In this document: positions 37,059-46,007 of the stretch, piece by piece
Numbering within the stretch: position 1 is the stretch's first letter
How the letters are laid out: each line of letters begins with the position of its first letter
DNA from: Lichenicoccus sp964242335
GTDB lineage: Bacteria; Pseudomonadota; Alphaproteobacteria; Acetobacterales; Acetobacteraceae
Direction of reading: 5' to 3'
NCBI GenBank assembly: GCA_964242335.1
Contig: CAXTAY010000012.1
Location: 30,138-94,137 of the forward strand
DNA: 64,000 nt
Notes under the pieces: generated by a model
The model's database searches: none
The model's input: only the letters and a program-made list of their open reading frames with translations
Told to the model about the DNA's origin: nothing
Translations under genes and position numbers: made by a program

Positions 37059-37413
37059 GCCGCGCGGGCGGTTGGATCCTGGCGATCCGACCCTGCGATC
37101 GGGCCCTGGCGATCCAACCCTGGCGATCCAACCCTGGCGATCGGGCCCTGGCGCTCAGGCTCGTCGCGGGAGCTTCGCCGAGCGACGCGCGTGCCGAGCG
37201 CGCGGTGCCCATCGAGCCGCAGGCAGCCTCGGTGCCCTGGCCTCGAACCCGACCGTGCCGCATCATCGCGACGAAGAACTGGTGAGCCGTAATGATCTTG
37301 TCGCATCGTGGCGTCCTGCGCCGGTCCTCCGCCTCCGGTTGCCGTCTCCCTGCCGCCCCTGCGCAGTGCCCATCTCGGGCAGGCCCGTCAGGGGCAGGCG
37401 GAGAGGGAACGGC
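37059..37413. other. 355-base gene-free stretch with a tandem repeat at its left end
   Basis: No supported gene lies between the NCS1 permease stop and the chalcone-isomerase-like start. The left end carries the 14-bp tandem repeat described separately. The remaining 250 bases show no clear hairpin or promoter beyond a mildly A/T-rich patch around 37282-37305. A GAGAGGG site at 37400-37408 serves the downstream gene. Confidence 0.6.
37079..37159. repeat. 14-bp tandem repeat (consensus CTGGCGATCCAACC), about six copies
   Basis: Consecutive units at 37079-37092, 37093-37105 (13 bases), 37106-37119, 37120-37133, 37134-37147 and a degraded one at 37148-37159. Units alternate between a CCAACC/CCGACC and a CGGGCC ending; the third and fourth are identical. 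Each unit contains GATC. It lies 20 bases after the permease stop. The function is unknown; replication slippage could make it variable between strains. Confidence 0.85.
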
Positions 37414-38001
37414 ATGATCGCGGCCACCCGGATCCGTCGGTGCTGCGCCGGCTTCTGCCTGCTGCTGCTCGGGATCGCCGCGCCGCCGGCCGAGGCGCGG
37501 ACGCTGGACGGCGTCACCATGCCCGACACCGTCGCCACCGCCGGTCAGACGCTTCGGCTCAACGGGCTCGGCCTGCGCCGCTTCACGCTCCTGCGCATCC
37601 ACGGCTACGTCGCCGGACTCTACGTGCCGCAGCCCGCCCGCGACGCGCAGACGATCCTGGCCGAACCCGGCACCAAGCTGCTGCGGCTGCACTTCCTGCA
37701 CGCCGCCGGCGCCGGCCGGGTGCAGGACCAGCTGCGCGAGCAGCATGCGGGCATCTGCGTCGATGGCTGTCCCAAGTCGGACGACGACGCCTTCGCCCAG
37801 CTGCTGCGGACGGCGCGTCCGGTCCGGCCGGGCGACGTCACCACCTACGTGTACGGTCCGGACGGCCTGCAGGTGCTGTTCAACGACCAGAGCCTGGCGA
37901 GGATCCCGGACACCGACTTCGCCCGCCGCATGCTGGCCGGCATGATCGGGGCGCATCCGCCGAGCGTGGAGCTGCGGGACGGGCTGCTCGGCGGCTCTTG
38001 A
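37414..38001 (+). CDS. Chalcone isomerase-like periplasmic protein
   Basis: 195 residues. A signal peptide (CCAGFCLLLLGIAAPPAEA) precedes a domain with LNGLGLRRFTLLRIHGYVAGLYVP, the typical opening of bacterial chalcone-isomerase-like proteins (Chalcone_3 family). These do not make flavonoids; their role is unknown, possibly fatty-acid or hydrophobe binding in the periplasm. Two Cys (ICVDGC) could pair. GAGAGGG precedes the ATG. Its stop overlaps the TTG start of the unrecognised 647-residue gene, implying a linked role. Confidence 0.82.
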   Translation: MIAATRIRRCCAGFCLLLLGIAAPPAEARTLDGVTMPDTVATAGQTLRLNGLGLRRFTLLRIHGYVAGLYVPQPARDAQTILAEPGTKLLRLHFLHAAGAGRVQDQLREQHAGICVDGCPKSDDDAFAQLLRTARPVRPGDVTTYVYGPDGLQVLFNDQSLARIPDTDFARRMLAGMIGAHPPSVELRDGLLGGS

Positions 38002-39941
38002 TCGACCTCGTCCATCCCGATCCGCTGCGCCTCGAGGACGGCGCGCCGGCGGTGGTGTTCTCTCCCGGTGGCCGACGGGTGGTGCTGCGCGGCACGGGCT
38101 GCCACGGCCTGTTGCCGGGTTGGCGCGCGACGCTGCTGTACTCCGGCTTCGCCCCGTTGCTGGTGCTGCAGCTCGTGCACGAGGGCGGCGCCCGGGCGGT
38201 CTGGTACCTGTGCTCGGAGGGTCATCGGCTCGGCGACCGCGTCGACGGCCTGACGCCGCGCGACCGCACGCTGCTGTCGCGCGCCGCCGCACCGGTGCTG
38301 GGCGAGATGGTGCGCGCGCTGCTGCAGGACCCGCATCCGGCCCTCGGCCCGGCGGCGCAGGGCCTGCTCGAGCTCGACGAGGCCTGCCGGCTCGACCTGA
38401 TGCGTCTGTGCCGCGACCGCCTGGCCGCGGGACCGCTGGAGCTGCTGCCGCTGGCCCGAACGCCGGAGCTGCTGCTGGCCAGCCCCGGCGACGATGCCGC
38501 GCCGGTCGCGCTGCGCCGGCCGCACCTGCGCGACCTGCTGTCGACGGACCTGCAGGCGATGCTGCCGGGTATCGTCGCGAGCGGCCGCTTCGTGGTGCCC
38601 GATCCGGTCGACGGCACGCCGGTGGTGTCGCAGGGCAGCCTGTGCATCGACGATTTCCATTTCGCCTACCGTTTCGTCGCCGCCGGCGGGCTGGTGTTCT
38701 ACCTGATCGCCGGCCACGAGCACTCGTCGGTCTATGCGCTGTACCTGCCGCGGCCCGGCCTGCTGCTCTGCGGCCCGGGCCAGGAGGGCATGGCGGCCGG
38801 CGCACAGGGCTTCCTTCCCGAGGCGCTGTCGCACCACCTGGTGGTGCACGGCGCCGCGTTCGCGGCCTATCTCGGGGCGCCGCCGACCGGCCTCTCGGTG
38901 CCGCTGCGCGCCCCGCCCTGGAGCCATATCGGCCACCAGCTCTGGAACGAGCTCAGCGGCATCGAGCGCGTGCTCGGCGTCGTCGAGGAGGGAGCGGCGC
39001 TGCCGGAATGGATCGTGCCCGATGCGGAGCGGCCGGTCGAGTTCTACGGCCCGATCGACACGCTGTTCCCGCGGCTCGCCGGGCACGTCCGGCGCGGCCT
39101 GCTGCGCGACGCGCGCGAGCTGATCGGCCATGCCTACGCGAACCGCCGTCTGGTCATCCGCGCCACCGACGCGTTCGTCTCCGCCGACCTGCGCCGCCGT
39201 CTGCTGGCCCACGCCGAGGCGGTCGCACCCGACGTGCCGGGGCTGGCGCAGCTCGACCCCGAGGACGGAGCGGACACGCCATGGCCGGTGCTGCTGCTCG
39301 GCCTGCGGGTCGAGAACCGCACCCTGACCGACCTGCTCGGCTTCTACGGACGGCTGATCACGGCGCTGCGTGGCCGCTATCCGCAAGCGCGCTTCGTCGT
39401 GGACGGCCACAACGTGACGGCGGGCGGGGCCAAGCATCGCAGCTACGGCGAGAAAGCGGGGCAGGAGCGTGCCGTCGCCGAGGCCGAACGCGCCATCCTC
39501 GAGGGATTGCGTTCGCGGCACCGCACGGCCGTAATCGTGGAGGCGATCGGGCTGACGGTGCCGGAGAACCTGCGCCTGATCGAGCGCTGCGACGGCTTCG
39601 TCTCGCTCTGGGGTGCCGGCCTCGCGAAGTATCGCTGGGCCTGCAACAAGCCCGGCTACGTGATGACCGGCCGGTGGAATCTGGAGCATCGCGCCGACCT
39701 GCGCATCTACGAGCTGCCGACGTTGCTGGAGTCGCCGACCGAGCTGCGCTGGCTCGCGGCCGAGCACGTCACGGACCGGCCGCTGGACCACCCGGCCCTG
39801 GTCATGCCTTATCCGCACGGGCAGTGGGCGAACTTCGACATCGACGAGGAGGCCGCCATCGCCGACATCGTGGCGTTCGTCGCCTCGCTGGCGACCGACA
39901 CCGGTGCCTGCGGCCAGGATCCGGCCGACCGCGTCGGCTAG
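37998..39941 (+). CDS. Unrecognised 647-residue protein, coupled to the chalcone-isomerase-like gene
   Basis: 647 residues from TTG 37998 (TTGA overlap with the previous stop); no upstream ATG fits. There is no signal peptide or membrane helix. The N-terminal 370 residues are not recognised. The C-terminal part contains FYGRLITALRGRYPQARFVVDGHN, a YGEKAGQERAVAEAERA helix and CDGFVSLWGAGLAKYRWACN, ending in a compact alpha/beta region. The GAGLAKY segment faintly recalls the HGAGL motif of family 61 glycosyltransferases, but that is weak. It could be a sugar-modifying enzyme; I do not assign a function. The 3' end overlaps the convergent HNH gene by four bases. Confidence 0.75.
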   Translation: MIDLVHPDPLRLEDGAPAVVFSPGGRRVVLRGTGCHGLLPGWRATLLYSGFAPLLVLQLVHEGGARAVWYLCSEGHRLGDRVDGLTPRDRTLLSRAAAPVLGEMVRALLQDPHPALGPAAQGLLELDEACRLDLMRLCRDRLAAGPLELLPLARTPELLLASPGDDAAPVALRRPHLRDLLSTDLQAMLPGIVASGRFVVPDPVDGTPVVSQGSLCIDDFHFAYRFVAAGGLVFYLIAGHEHSSVYALYLPRPGLLLCGPGQEGMAAGAQGFLPEALSHHLVVHGAAFAAYLGAPPTGLSVPLRAPPWSHIGHQLWNELSGIERVLGVVEEGAALPEWIVPDAERPVEFYGPIDTLFPRLAGHVRRGLLRDARELIGHAYANRRLVIRATDAFVSADLRRRLLAHAEAVAPDVPGLAQLDPEDGADTPWPVLLLGLRVENRTLTDLLGFYGRLITALRGRYPQARFVVDGHNVTAGGAKHRSYGEKAGQERAVAEAERAILEGLRSRHRTAVIVEAIGLTVPENLRLIERCDGFVSLWGAGLAKYRWACNKPGYVMTGRWNLEHRADLRIYELPTLLESPTELRWLAAEHVTDRPLDHPALVMPYPHGQWANFDIDEEAAIADIVAFVASLATDTGACGQDPADRVG

Positions 39942-40351
39942 CCGACGGGAGCGCCGCGGCTCCGGCGCGTGGCAGCTGCCTTACGTCCGGCCGCGCTGCG
40001 CTTGCGCCTGCACGCCGCCTTGGCAGCCGCATCCTTCATCCGGGGTTTGTGGTCCGGCGCGCCCCGCTTCTCCTGCCAGTGCAGCTGCAGCAGCCGAACC
40101 GCCTCGATCGGGTAGAAGCCGCTATCGTACATCCAGTGGTGCGTTGGGCAGAAGCGGGAGAGGTTCTCCGGGCTGTTGTTGCCGGCGTCGTGGTCGAGAT
40201 GGGCCATCTGCAGGCATGTCGGGATCTGCAGTCCGCAGATGACACAGCATCGGAACGGATAAGCCAGGTTCGCCACCCGCCGCGCCTTCGCCTGGTTCCG
40301 GCGTCGTTCCGCAGGTTTCGGGTCGACGGGTTCCGGATCGATGACATCCAT
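39938..40351 (-). CDS. HNH nuclease-domain protein
   Basis: 137 residues. A zinc/HNH core is visible: CVIC (Cys36, Cys39), HLDHDAGNNSPENL with His51/His54 and Asn63, then FCPTHH with Cys68 and His71. The C-terminal 40 residues are highly basic (CRRKRSAAGRKAAATRRSR) and likely bind DNA or RNA. It may be a stand-alone HNH endonuclease, as found in mobile or restriction loci, but no methylase or phage genes are near. The ATG at 40351 lacks a good ribosome-binding site; the start is uncertain. It overlaps the end of the 647-residue gene. Confidence 0.75.
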   Translation of the reverse strand: MDVIDPEPVDPKPAERRRNQAKARRVANLAYPFRCCVICGLQIPTCLQMAHLDHDAGNNSPENLSRFCPTHHWMYDSGFYPIEAVRLLQLHWQEKRGAPDHKPRMKDAAAKAACRRKRSAAGRKAAATRRSRGAPVG

Positions 40352-40444
40352 AACGAACGGCGGCTCCGCACGCCCGGGCGGAGCCGCCGCGGGGCGCCGC
40401 ACCGACTAGCACGGAACGCTGCGACATCGTCATGATTTCACCGA

Positions 40445-41470
40445 TCAGCCCGGAAGCCGCTGCGGGTCGACGAAGATGTCGAACATCCAGCCCGGATATT
40501 CGGGCGGCAGCGCGCTCGCCGCGTCGAGCGCCCGCATCTCTGCCTCCGTCAGCGCGAGCCCGGTCGCCGCGATGTTGTCGTCGAGCTGCTCGACCCGCCT
40601 CGCGCCGACGATCACCGAGGTGACGTGGCCCTGACGCAGCAGCCAGCCGAGTGCCACCTGCGCCACCGACACGCCGTGCGCCGCCGCGATCGGACGCATC
40701 GCGTCGATGCAGCCGAAGGCGCGGTCCTCGTCGACCGGCGGGAACGGCAGCCCGGCGCGTCGGGCGCCGTCGGGCGCATCCCGGTCGCGGCCGAACTTGC
40801 CCGAGAGCAGGCCGCCCGCCAGCGGGCTCCACACCAGCAGGCCGATCTTCTGGTCACGCAGCATCGAGACGATCTCGCGCTCGAGGTCGCGTCCGGCGAG
40901 CGAGTAGTACGCCTGCAGGCTCTCGAACCGCGCCCAGCCGAACCGCTCGGCGATGCCGACCGCCTTCATCACCTGCCAGGCGCGCGCGTTCGAGCAGCCG
41001 ACATAGCGCACGCAGCCCTGCCGTACCAGGTCGTCCAGCGCCCGCACCGTCTCTTCCACCGGAGTGAGCGGATCGAAGCCGTGCATCTGGTAGAGGTCGA
41101 TATAGTCGGTGCCGAGACGCTTCAGGCTGGCGTGGACGGCGTCCATGATGTGGCCGCGCGAGGCGCCGCGGTCGTTCGGGCCGGGCCCGGTGGCGCCGTA
41201 GGCCTTGGTCGCGAGCACGACGTCGCTGCGCCGGACGCCGAGGTTGCGCAGCGCGGCACCGGTGATGATCTCGGACTGGCCGCCCGAGTAGATGTCGGCG
41301 GTGTCGATGAAGTTGATGCCGGCCTCGAGCGCGCGGCCGACCAGCCGGTCGGCTTCCGGCTGCTGCACCTCGCCCATGACGGTCCAGACGCCGCCGCCGC
41401 CGAAGGTCATGGTGCCGAGGCAGAGCTCGGACACCAGCAGGCCGGTGCGGCCGAGCTGTTGGTAGCGCAT
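40445..41470 (-). CDS. Aldo/keto reductase
   Basis: 341 residues. The AKR tetrad is visible: Asp and Tyr in DTADIYSGG, Lys in LATKAYG and His in LYQMHGFD. The C-terminal NADPH-binding loop carries SVIVGARRVEQLDDN. The length and LGRTGLLVSELCLGTMTFGGG opening place it with the YdhF/IolS-like AKRs. It reduces an aldehyde or ketone with NADPH. GGAG precedes the ATG. It is divergent from a LysR gene with a clear dyad between them, so it is probably that regulator's target. Confidence 0.92.
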   Translation of the reverse strand: MRYQQLGRTGLLVSELCLGTMTFGGGGVWTVMGEVQQPEADRLVGRALEAGINFIDTADIYSGGQSEIITGAALRNLGVRRSDVVLATKAYGATGPGPNDRGASRGHIMDAVHASLKRLGTDYIDLYQMHGFDPLTPVEETVRALDDLVRQGCVRYVGCSNARAWQVMKAVGIAERFGWARFESLQAYYSLAGRDLEREIVSMLRDQKIGLLVWSPLAGGLLSGKFGRDRDAPDGARRAGLPFPPVDEDRAFGCIDAMRPIAAAHGVSVAQVALGWLLRQGHVTSVIVGARRVEQLDDNIAATGLALTEAEMRALDAASALPPEYPGWMFDIFVDPQRLPG

Positions 41471-41594
41471 GGTGGTCTCCCTCTCGTGGATCGGCTTCCT
41501 ACCGGTCGGTCATGGCCCGCCGCCGCACGCGACCGATGCGACGGGTCCGGTGCGACGACGACCGGATGGGAGAGATAGGTCGTGCGCGGAACCG

Positions 41595-41613
41595 GGATTA
41601 GCCGATATAATCC
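41595..41613. promoter_or_regulatory. LysR-type operator GGATTA-N7-TAATCC in the AKR/LysR divergent region
   Basis: A perfect six-base inverted repeat with a seven-base spacer, which also satisfies the T-N11-A rule for LysR binding sites. It lies 27 bases before the LysR ATG and 124 bases before the aldo/keto reductase ATG, where a recognition-binding site for autorepression and activation is expected. Direct sequence evidence for the dyad; function inferred. Confidence 0.6.
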
Positions 41614-41640
41614 GCATGGGTTGATGAGCAGGATGCAGCA

Positions 41641-42585
41641 ATGAGGCGTGACGCGCTGAGCGACCTGCCGGCCTTCCTGATGGTCGCCGAGCAGCGCAGC
41701 TTCACCCGTGCCGCGGCGAAGCTCGGGGTGTCGCCGTCCGCGCTGAGCCATTCGATGAAGGCGCTGGAGGACCGTCTGGGCCTGCGCCTGCTGGCCCGGA
41801 CCACACGCAGCGTGCGCGCGACCGAGGTCGGCGAGCGGCTGCTGCGCACCCTGCGGCCGGCATTCGAGGAGATCGGCAACGAGCTGACAGCCCTCTCCGG
41901 GCTGCGCGACAAGCCGGCCGGGACCGTGCGGCTGACCACCTTCAAGCACGCGGCGACCGCGGTGGTGTGGCCGGTGCTGCCCGCCTTCCTCGACGCGCAT
42001 CCCGACATACGGGTCGAGATCAGCATCGATGACGGGCTGACCGACATCGTCGCGAGCCGGTACGATGCCGGCATACGCTGGGGCGAGAAGGTCGATCGCG
42101 ACATGATCGCGGTGCGCGTCGGCCCGGAGGTCGGTCTGGTCACCGTGGGCGCCCCGGGCTACTTCGCCGGCCGCACGCTGCCGAAGACGCCGCAGGACCT
42201 CGCGTCGCATCGCTGCATCAACTACCGGCTGACCACCGCGGGCGGGCTGTACCTGTGGGAGTACGAGAAGGACGGCCGGCAGATGCAGGTCCGGGTCGAC
42301 GGCCCGCTGGTGCTCAACGACGGCGACCTGATCCTGGCCGCGACGCTGGCCGGGCAGGGGATCGGCTACCTGTACGACGACCTCGTCGCCGGGCACGTGG
42401 CCGAGGGCCGGCTGATCCGCGTGCTGTCGGACTGGGCGCCGCCGCCATCGGCCTACTACCTGTACTACCCGAGCCGCCGCCAGCTGCCGCCCGCCCTGGC
42501 CGCGCTGGTCGAGGCGCTGCGCACAGCGGTCCCGCCGGCCGGTCATGCGCGCGGGTCCGCCACGGCACGTCGACGGCCCGGGTGA
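41641..42585 (+). CDS. LysR family transcriptional regulator
   Basis: 314 residues. The winged HTH spans the first 60 residues (FLMVAEQRSFTRAAAKLGVSPSALSHSMKAL), and the rest is the effector-binding domain, with PAGTVRLTTFKHAA opening the first strand. The subgroup resembles regulators that control aldo/keto reductases and quinone/xenobiotic genes. AGGA precedes the ATG. It is divergent from the aldo/keto reductase gene and has a dyad 27 bases upstream. The C-terminal 15 residues are Arg/Ala-rich and probably disordered. Confidence 0.9.
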   Translation: MRRDALSDLPAFLMVAEQRSFTRAAAKLGVSPSALSHSMKALEDRLGLRLLARTTRSVRATEVGERLLRTLRPAFEEIGNELTALSGLRDKPAGTVRLTTFKHAATAVVWPVLPAFLDAHPDIRVEISIDDGLTDIVASRYDAGIRWGEKVDRDMIAVRVGPEVGLVTVGAPGYFAGRTLPKTPQDLASHRCINYRLTTAGGLYLWEYEKDGRQMQVRVDGPLVLNDGDLILAATLAGQGIGYLYDDLVAGHVAEGRLIRVLSDWAPPPSAYYLYYPSRRQLPPALAALVEALRTAVPPAGHARGSATARRRPG

Positions 42586-42824
42586 TCCGGCTCGTCGACC
42601 GGTCGGCGGGTGGTCCGCGCAGCCGCAGGACGCGCACGGTCGAGGGAGCACGACTGACCGGAACAGGACCGGCCGGACGCGCGGGGCTACCCTCGCCCGG
42701 GGATGAGCCGGGACCGTACCGATCGGCGCGACGCCTGCCGCGGGTCGCCGAACATCCCCTGGTTCCGGCAAGCGGACGGTGTTCCGTCGCCGCGGGATGA
42801 CCGCGGCCAACCCGACGGCTCGCG
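42586..42824. other. 239-base spacer between the LysR gene and the DUF418 pseudogene
   Basis: No supported coding frame, clear hairpin or repeat. It lies between two converging genes. The DUF418 frame stays open through it after the 3' frameshift, giving a meaningless Arg/Ser/Gly-rich tail on the minus strand. Confidence 0.5.
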
Positions 42825-44084
42825 CTACGTCGTCGCGCGCAACCGCTGCCACTCGCCGTAGGTCGCCGATCGCCAGATCCACTCGAGCGGCCGAAGCGTA
42901 AGGCACGCAGCCACCAGAGGCTGAACGCGATCTGCAGGAGCACCATGGCGATCGCGAGCAGGAGATCCATCGCGGCGCCGGACCGGCGGATGAGGCCGAT
43001 GCCGAAGCCATCGAACACGAGGAAGTAGAAGACGCTCTGCCCGACATAGTTGGTGAGCGCCATCCGGCCGAACGCCGCGAGCCCGCTCAGCGCCGCGCGC
43101 CGCGCCCAGGCGCGACACATCACGATCAGCATTGCCGCGTATCCGAACGCCAAGGTCGGCGTCGCGACATCTTCGGCGACCCTCGCCAACACGCCGATCG
43201 CTGCCGGCCACGAGGACGTGCTCGCCCCGGCGACCGGCCTGAGGAGCGAGAGCAGGAGGCCCGCGGGAAGCAACGTCGCGGCGAGGCGGCTCATGAGGGC
43301 CGCATGCCTGGTCGGCTCCTGGAGCCAGCGCTGACGGTAGATCCATGCGCCCAGCAGGAACTGGCCGGCGCCCTGCGCCCACAGCGCCATGATCGTCACG
43401 CTGCCGTACGTCATGCCGGCGCGCAGCACGCAGACATGGACCATCTGCGCGTAGTCGCCCTGGCACAGCGCATGCCACAGCGCGTCATGCAGCGCTGCGG
43501 ACATCGCGCGTCGATGCAGGCTCGATGCCGGGCCGGCGAGGTGAGCCGCGAGCAGCGATACCGCCTGGCCGGAGAAGACGAGAAGAACGCTGCCGGCGAC
43601 CAGAAGAGCCTGCATCGAAAGGCGGCGCGTCAGCAGGAGCAGGAACCCTACCAGAGCGTAGTCGTGCAGGATGTCGCCGAACCAGAGGAAGAACAGGTGA
43701 AGGAACCCGATGACGAGAAAAAACGTCAGGCGCCTCGCATAGACACGGCCGGCATCGGCACCACGTCGCAGGACACGCTCGGTGAACAGCGCGAAGCCGA
43801 CGCCGAACAGGACGCCGAACAGACACTGGGCCTTCCCCGCGATCAACCACTCGCCGAGGAAGGCCACGACGCGATCGAGCGCCGGAGACGGAAGCGAAGC
43901 TGCCGTCGCCGCCGGCATGAAGGCGCGTGTGGTCTCGAACAGGTTCATCCAGGCGACGCCGAACAGCGCGAAACCGCGGATCACGTCGATGTCGTGGATC
44001 CTGTCGGCCCGGTCGACCGGCGCCGCGGTGACGGTGACGATGTCCCGCAGCTAGGTAGACATTCTCAGGGATGCACTCCGTCAT
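42825..44084 (-). pseudogene. DUF418 family membrane protein gene with two frameshifts
   Basis: The middle of the gene encodes a polytopic protein with DUF418 features: VIRGFALFGVAWMNL, ARRLTFFLVIGFLHLFFLWFGD, FGRMALTNYVGQS. The expected C-terminus (RPLEWIWRSATYGEWQRLR) is in another frame, reached by adding one base in the GGCC run near 42890. The expected N-terminus is also out of frame: an ATG at 44084 reads into a different frame, and the conserved DRIHDIDVIRG lead has only a TAG upstream, about base 44050. Two independent single-base lesions suggest decay, though assembly error in G/C runs is possible. An intact family member would span the inner membrane; function unknown. Confidence 0.75.
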
Positions 44085-44398
44085 GATGCGCTTCGCCCCG
44101 CGCATCTGGCGTGCCAACGCGCCGGGTCCTCTAAACCATTGACTTCATGCCGGATTCTCTCACGCCGTGCGACGGGAACGCGGCGATCATGATGTGCCGC
44201 CACTTCCGGGCAATCGACGCCACTCCATGGTGCGACGCGTCACCATCGCCGCCGGATGTCGAACGGCCTCGAGATCCGCGGCTTCCACGGCCGCGCCGCT
44301 CTATGGCCGGATATGTCCGCTCTCTGGCGGCGCCCGCACTTTCGTGACAACCGCACTCGGGAGATGCTGCGGCCACGCCAACAGCCAGGAGGCTCGCG
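44085..44398. other. 314-base gene-free region upstream of the isochorismatase-like gene
   Basis: No supported gene. The G+C content is a little lower than average. It must contain the promoter for the hydrolase/GlxA-regulator pair and whatever drove the DUF418 gene. CCAGGAGG at its right end is the ribosome-binding site for the gene at 44399. No strong dyad was found. Confidence 0.5.
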
Positions 44399-44959
44399 AT
44401 GTCCGACACCGCACTGCTCGTGATCGACGTTCAGCAATCCTTCCGTCACGCGCCGTACTGGAGCGACGAGGACGTCGCGCCGTTCGTCCTCGCCGTCCGT
44501 CAGCTGGTCGACGGCGCGCGTTCGCGCGGGCTGCCGGTGCTGCAGGTGTTCCACATCGAGGAGACGGGCCACTTCTCCCTCGCCTCGGGGCATGTCCGCA
44601 CGCTCGCGCCGCTGGCGATCCGACCGGACGCGGTGTTCCACAAGCGCAGGCACAGCGCCCTGGTCGGCAGCGGCCTCGAGGTCTGGCTGACGCAGCACGG
44701 GGTGCGTCGCCTCATCGTCTGCGGCATCCGCACCGAGCAGTGCTGCGAGACCACGACGCGGCACGCGTCGGACCGCGGCTGGGACGTCGACTACGTGACC
44801 GACGCGACGCTGACCTTCGCGATGACCGGCGCGGACGGCCGGCGCCACACACCGGCCGAGATCAAGGCGCGCACCGAGCTGGTGCTGGCGAACCGCTTCG
44901 CCCGCATCGCCACGGTCGAGCAGGCGCTGTCCGGGCCTGCGCTGCCGGCCGCCGCATGA
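44399..44959 (+). CDS. Isochorismatase-like cysteine hydrolase
   Basis: 186 residues. The catalytic triad is visible as Asp10 (LLVIDVQQSF), Lys82 (FHKRRHS) and Cys115 (GIRTEQCCETT). Family members hydrolyse amides (nicotinamidase, N-carbamoylsarcosine amidase) or vinyl ethers. CCAGGAGG is a strong ribosome-binding site. The stop overlaps the ATG of a GlxA-type regulator (ATGA), a frequently seen pair in which the regulator controls the hydrolase; the substrate is unknown. Confidence 0.92.
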   Translation: MSDTALLVIDVQQSFRHAPYWSDEDVAPFVLAVRQLVDGARSRGLPVLQVFHIEETGHFSLASGHVRTLAPLAIRPDAVFHKRRHSALVGSGLEVWLTQHGVRRLIVCGIRTEQCCETTTRHASDRGWDVDYVTDATLTFAMTGADGRRHTPAEIKARTELVLANRFARIATVEQALSGPALPAAA

Positions 44960-45957
44960 CCCGGGCGCCGCGGCACATCCCCATCCTGGTGGTGCTGCCG
45001 CCGCGTGCGCTGCTGCTGGACTTCGCCGGTCCGCTGGAGGTGTTGCGGATCGCCGGCGCCGTGCAGGATCGCGTCCGCTTCGAACTCGCCTTCGCGGCTG
45101 CTCGGCGCGTGACCCGGAGCTCGATCGGATTGACCCTGAGTGGCACCGGCCCGATGCCGAGGGCGGTCGAGCCGGGCACCGTCATCCTGGTGCCGGGCTC
45201 GGCCAGCCGCGCCCTCGGACCACCTTCGGATCGTGACGTCGACGACGAGGCGGAGGCGCAGATCGTGACTTGGCTGCGCGACACGGTGCGGCCCGGGCAC
45301 CTGCTGGTGACGGTCTGCGACGGCGCGCTGCTGGCGGCGCGAGCGGGGCTGCTCGACGGATATACGTGCACCACCCATCACGAGAGCTGCGCCCGGCTCG
45401 CCGCGATCGCGCCGCAAGCGCGGGTGCTCGGGAACCGCCTGTTCGTCGAGGATCGCGACCGGTTCAGCAGCGCCGGCGTGACCGCGGGTGTCGACCTGAT
45501 GCTCCACCTGGTCTCGGTCTGGGCGGGTCCGGCGGCTTCCGTCGCCGCCGCACGCAGCCTGGTCGTCTACATGCGCCGCGGCCCGGATGACCCGCAGCTC
45601 TCGCCCTGGCTGGAGGGGCGCAGCCACCTCCATCCCGTCGTGCATCGCGCGCAGGACGCGATCGCCGCCGATCCGACGCGGAACTGGTCGCTCGCCGAGC
45701 TGGGCCGGGTCGCCGGGGCCAGTCCTCGCAACCTCTCGCGGTTGTTCTCGGTCCATGCCGGCATGACCGTCGGCGACAGCGTCAGCCGGGGCCGCGTCGC
45801 GCTGGCGCGCGACCTGATCGAACGGACGGATCTCGCGATGGAGCAGGTCGCCGAGCGGGCGGGATTCGCCTCGTCGCGGCACATGCGGCGGGTATGGCGA
45901 CGGTTCCACCCGGCGGCGCCGTCGCAGACACGTGCAACGGTCGCGCACCCGCCGTAG
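44956..45957 (+). CDS. GlxA family regulator (DJ-1/PfpI domain fused to AraC-type HTH)
   Basis: 333 residues. Residues 1-190 form a DJ-1/PfpI-like domain with a nucleophile-elbow Cys121 (VTVCDGALLAARAGLLDG) and TTHHESC; this part senses a metabolite rather than acting as a protease. Residues 225-325 carry two AraC HTH motifs (WSLAELGRVAGASPRNLSRLF and MEQVAERAGFASSRHMRRVWRRF). It is translated with the isochorismatase-like hydrolase (four-base overlap) and probably regulates it. Confidence 0.92.
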   Translation: MTRAPRHIPILVVLPPRALLLDFAGPLEVLRIAGAVQDRVRFELAFAAARRVTRSSIGLTLSGTGPMPRAVEPGTVILVPGSASRALGPPSDRDVDDEAEAQIVTWLRDTVRPGHLLVTVCDGALLAARAGLLDGYTCTTHHESCARLAAIAPQARVLGNRLFVEDRDRFSSAGVTAGVDLMLHLVSVWAGPAASVAAARSLVVYMRRGPDDPQLSPWLEGRSHLHPVVHRAQDAIAADPTRNWSLAELGRVAGASPRNLSRLFSVHAGMTVGDSVSRGRVALARDLIERTDLAMEQVAERAGFASSRHMRRVWRRFHPAAPSQTRATVAHPP

Positions 45958-45961
45958 CAAA

Positions 45962-45995
45962 GCGCCCTCAGCGGCGCAGGGATCGGGAAGGGCGC
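45962..45995. terminator. Hairpin between convergent GlxA-type regulator and kdpC
   Basis: GCGCCCT (45962-45968) pairs with AGGGCGC (45989-45995) around a 20-base loop that itself contains GGCGC, in the 50-base gap between converging stops. No T-tract is present. It is likely a bidirectional terminator by position. Confidence 0.45.
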
Positions 45996-46007
45996 GTCCG
46001 CCTCCGC

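Noticed and set aside
42314..42824. Extended C-terminus of the DUF418 frame (Arg/Ser/Gly-rich tail)
   Set aside because: It is the out-of-frame continuation after the frameshift near 42890; the family-like C-terminus is in another frame ending at 42825.
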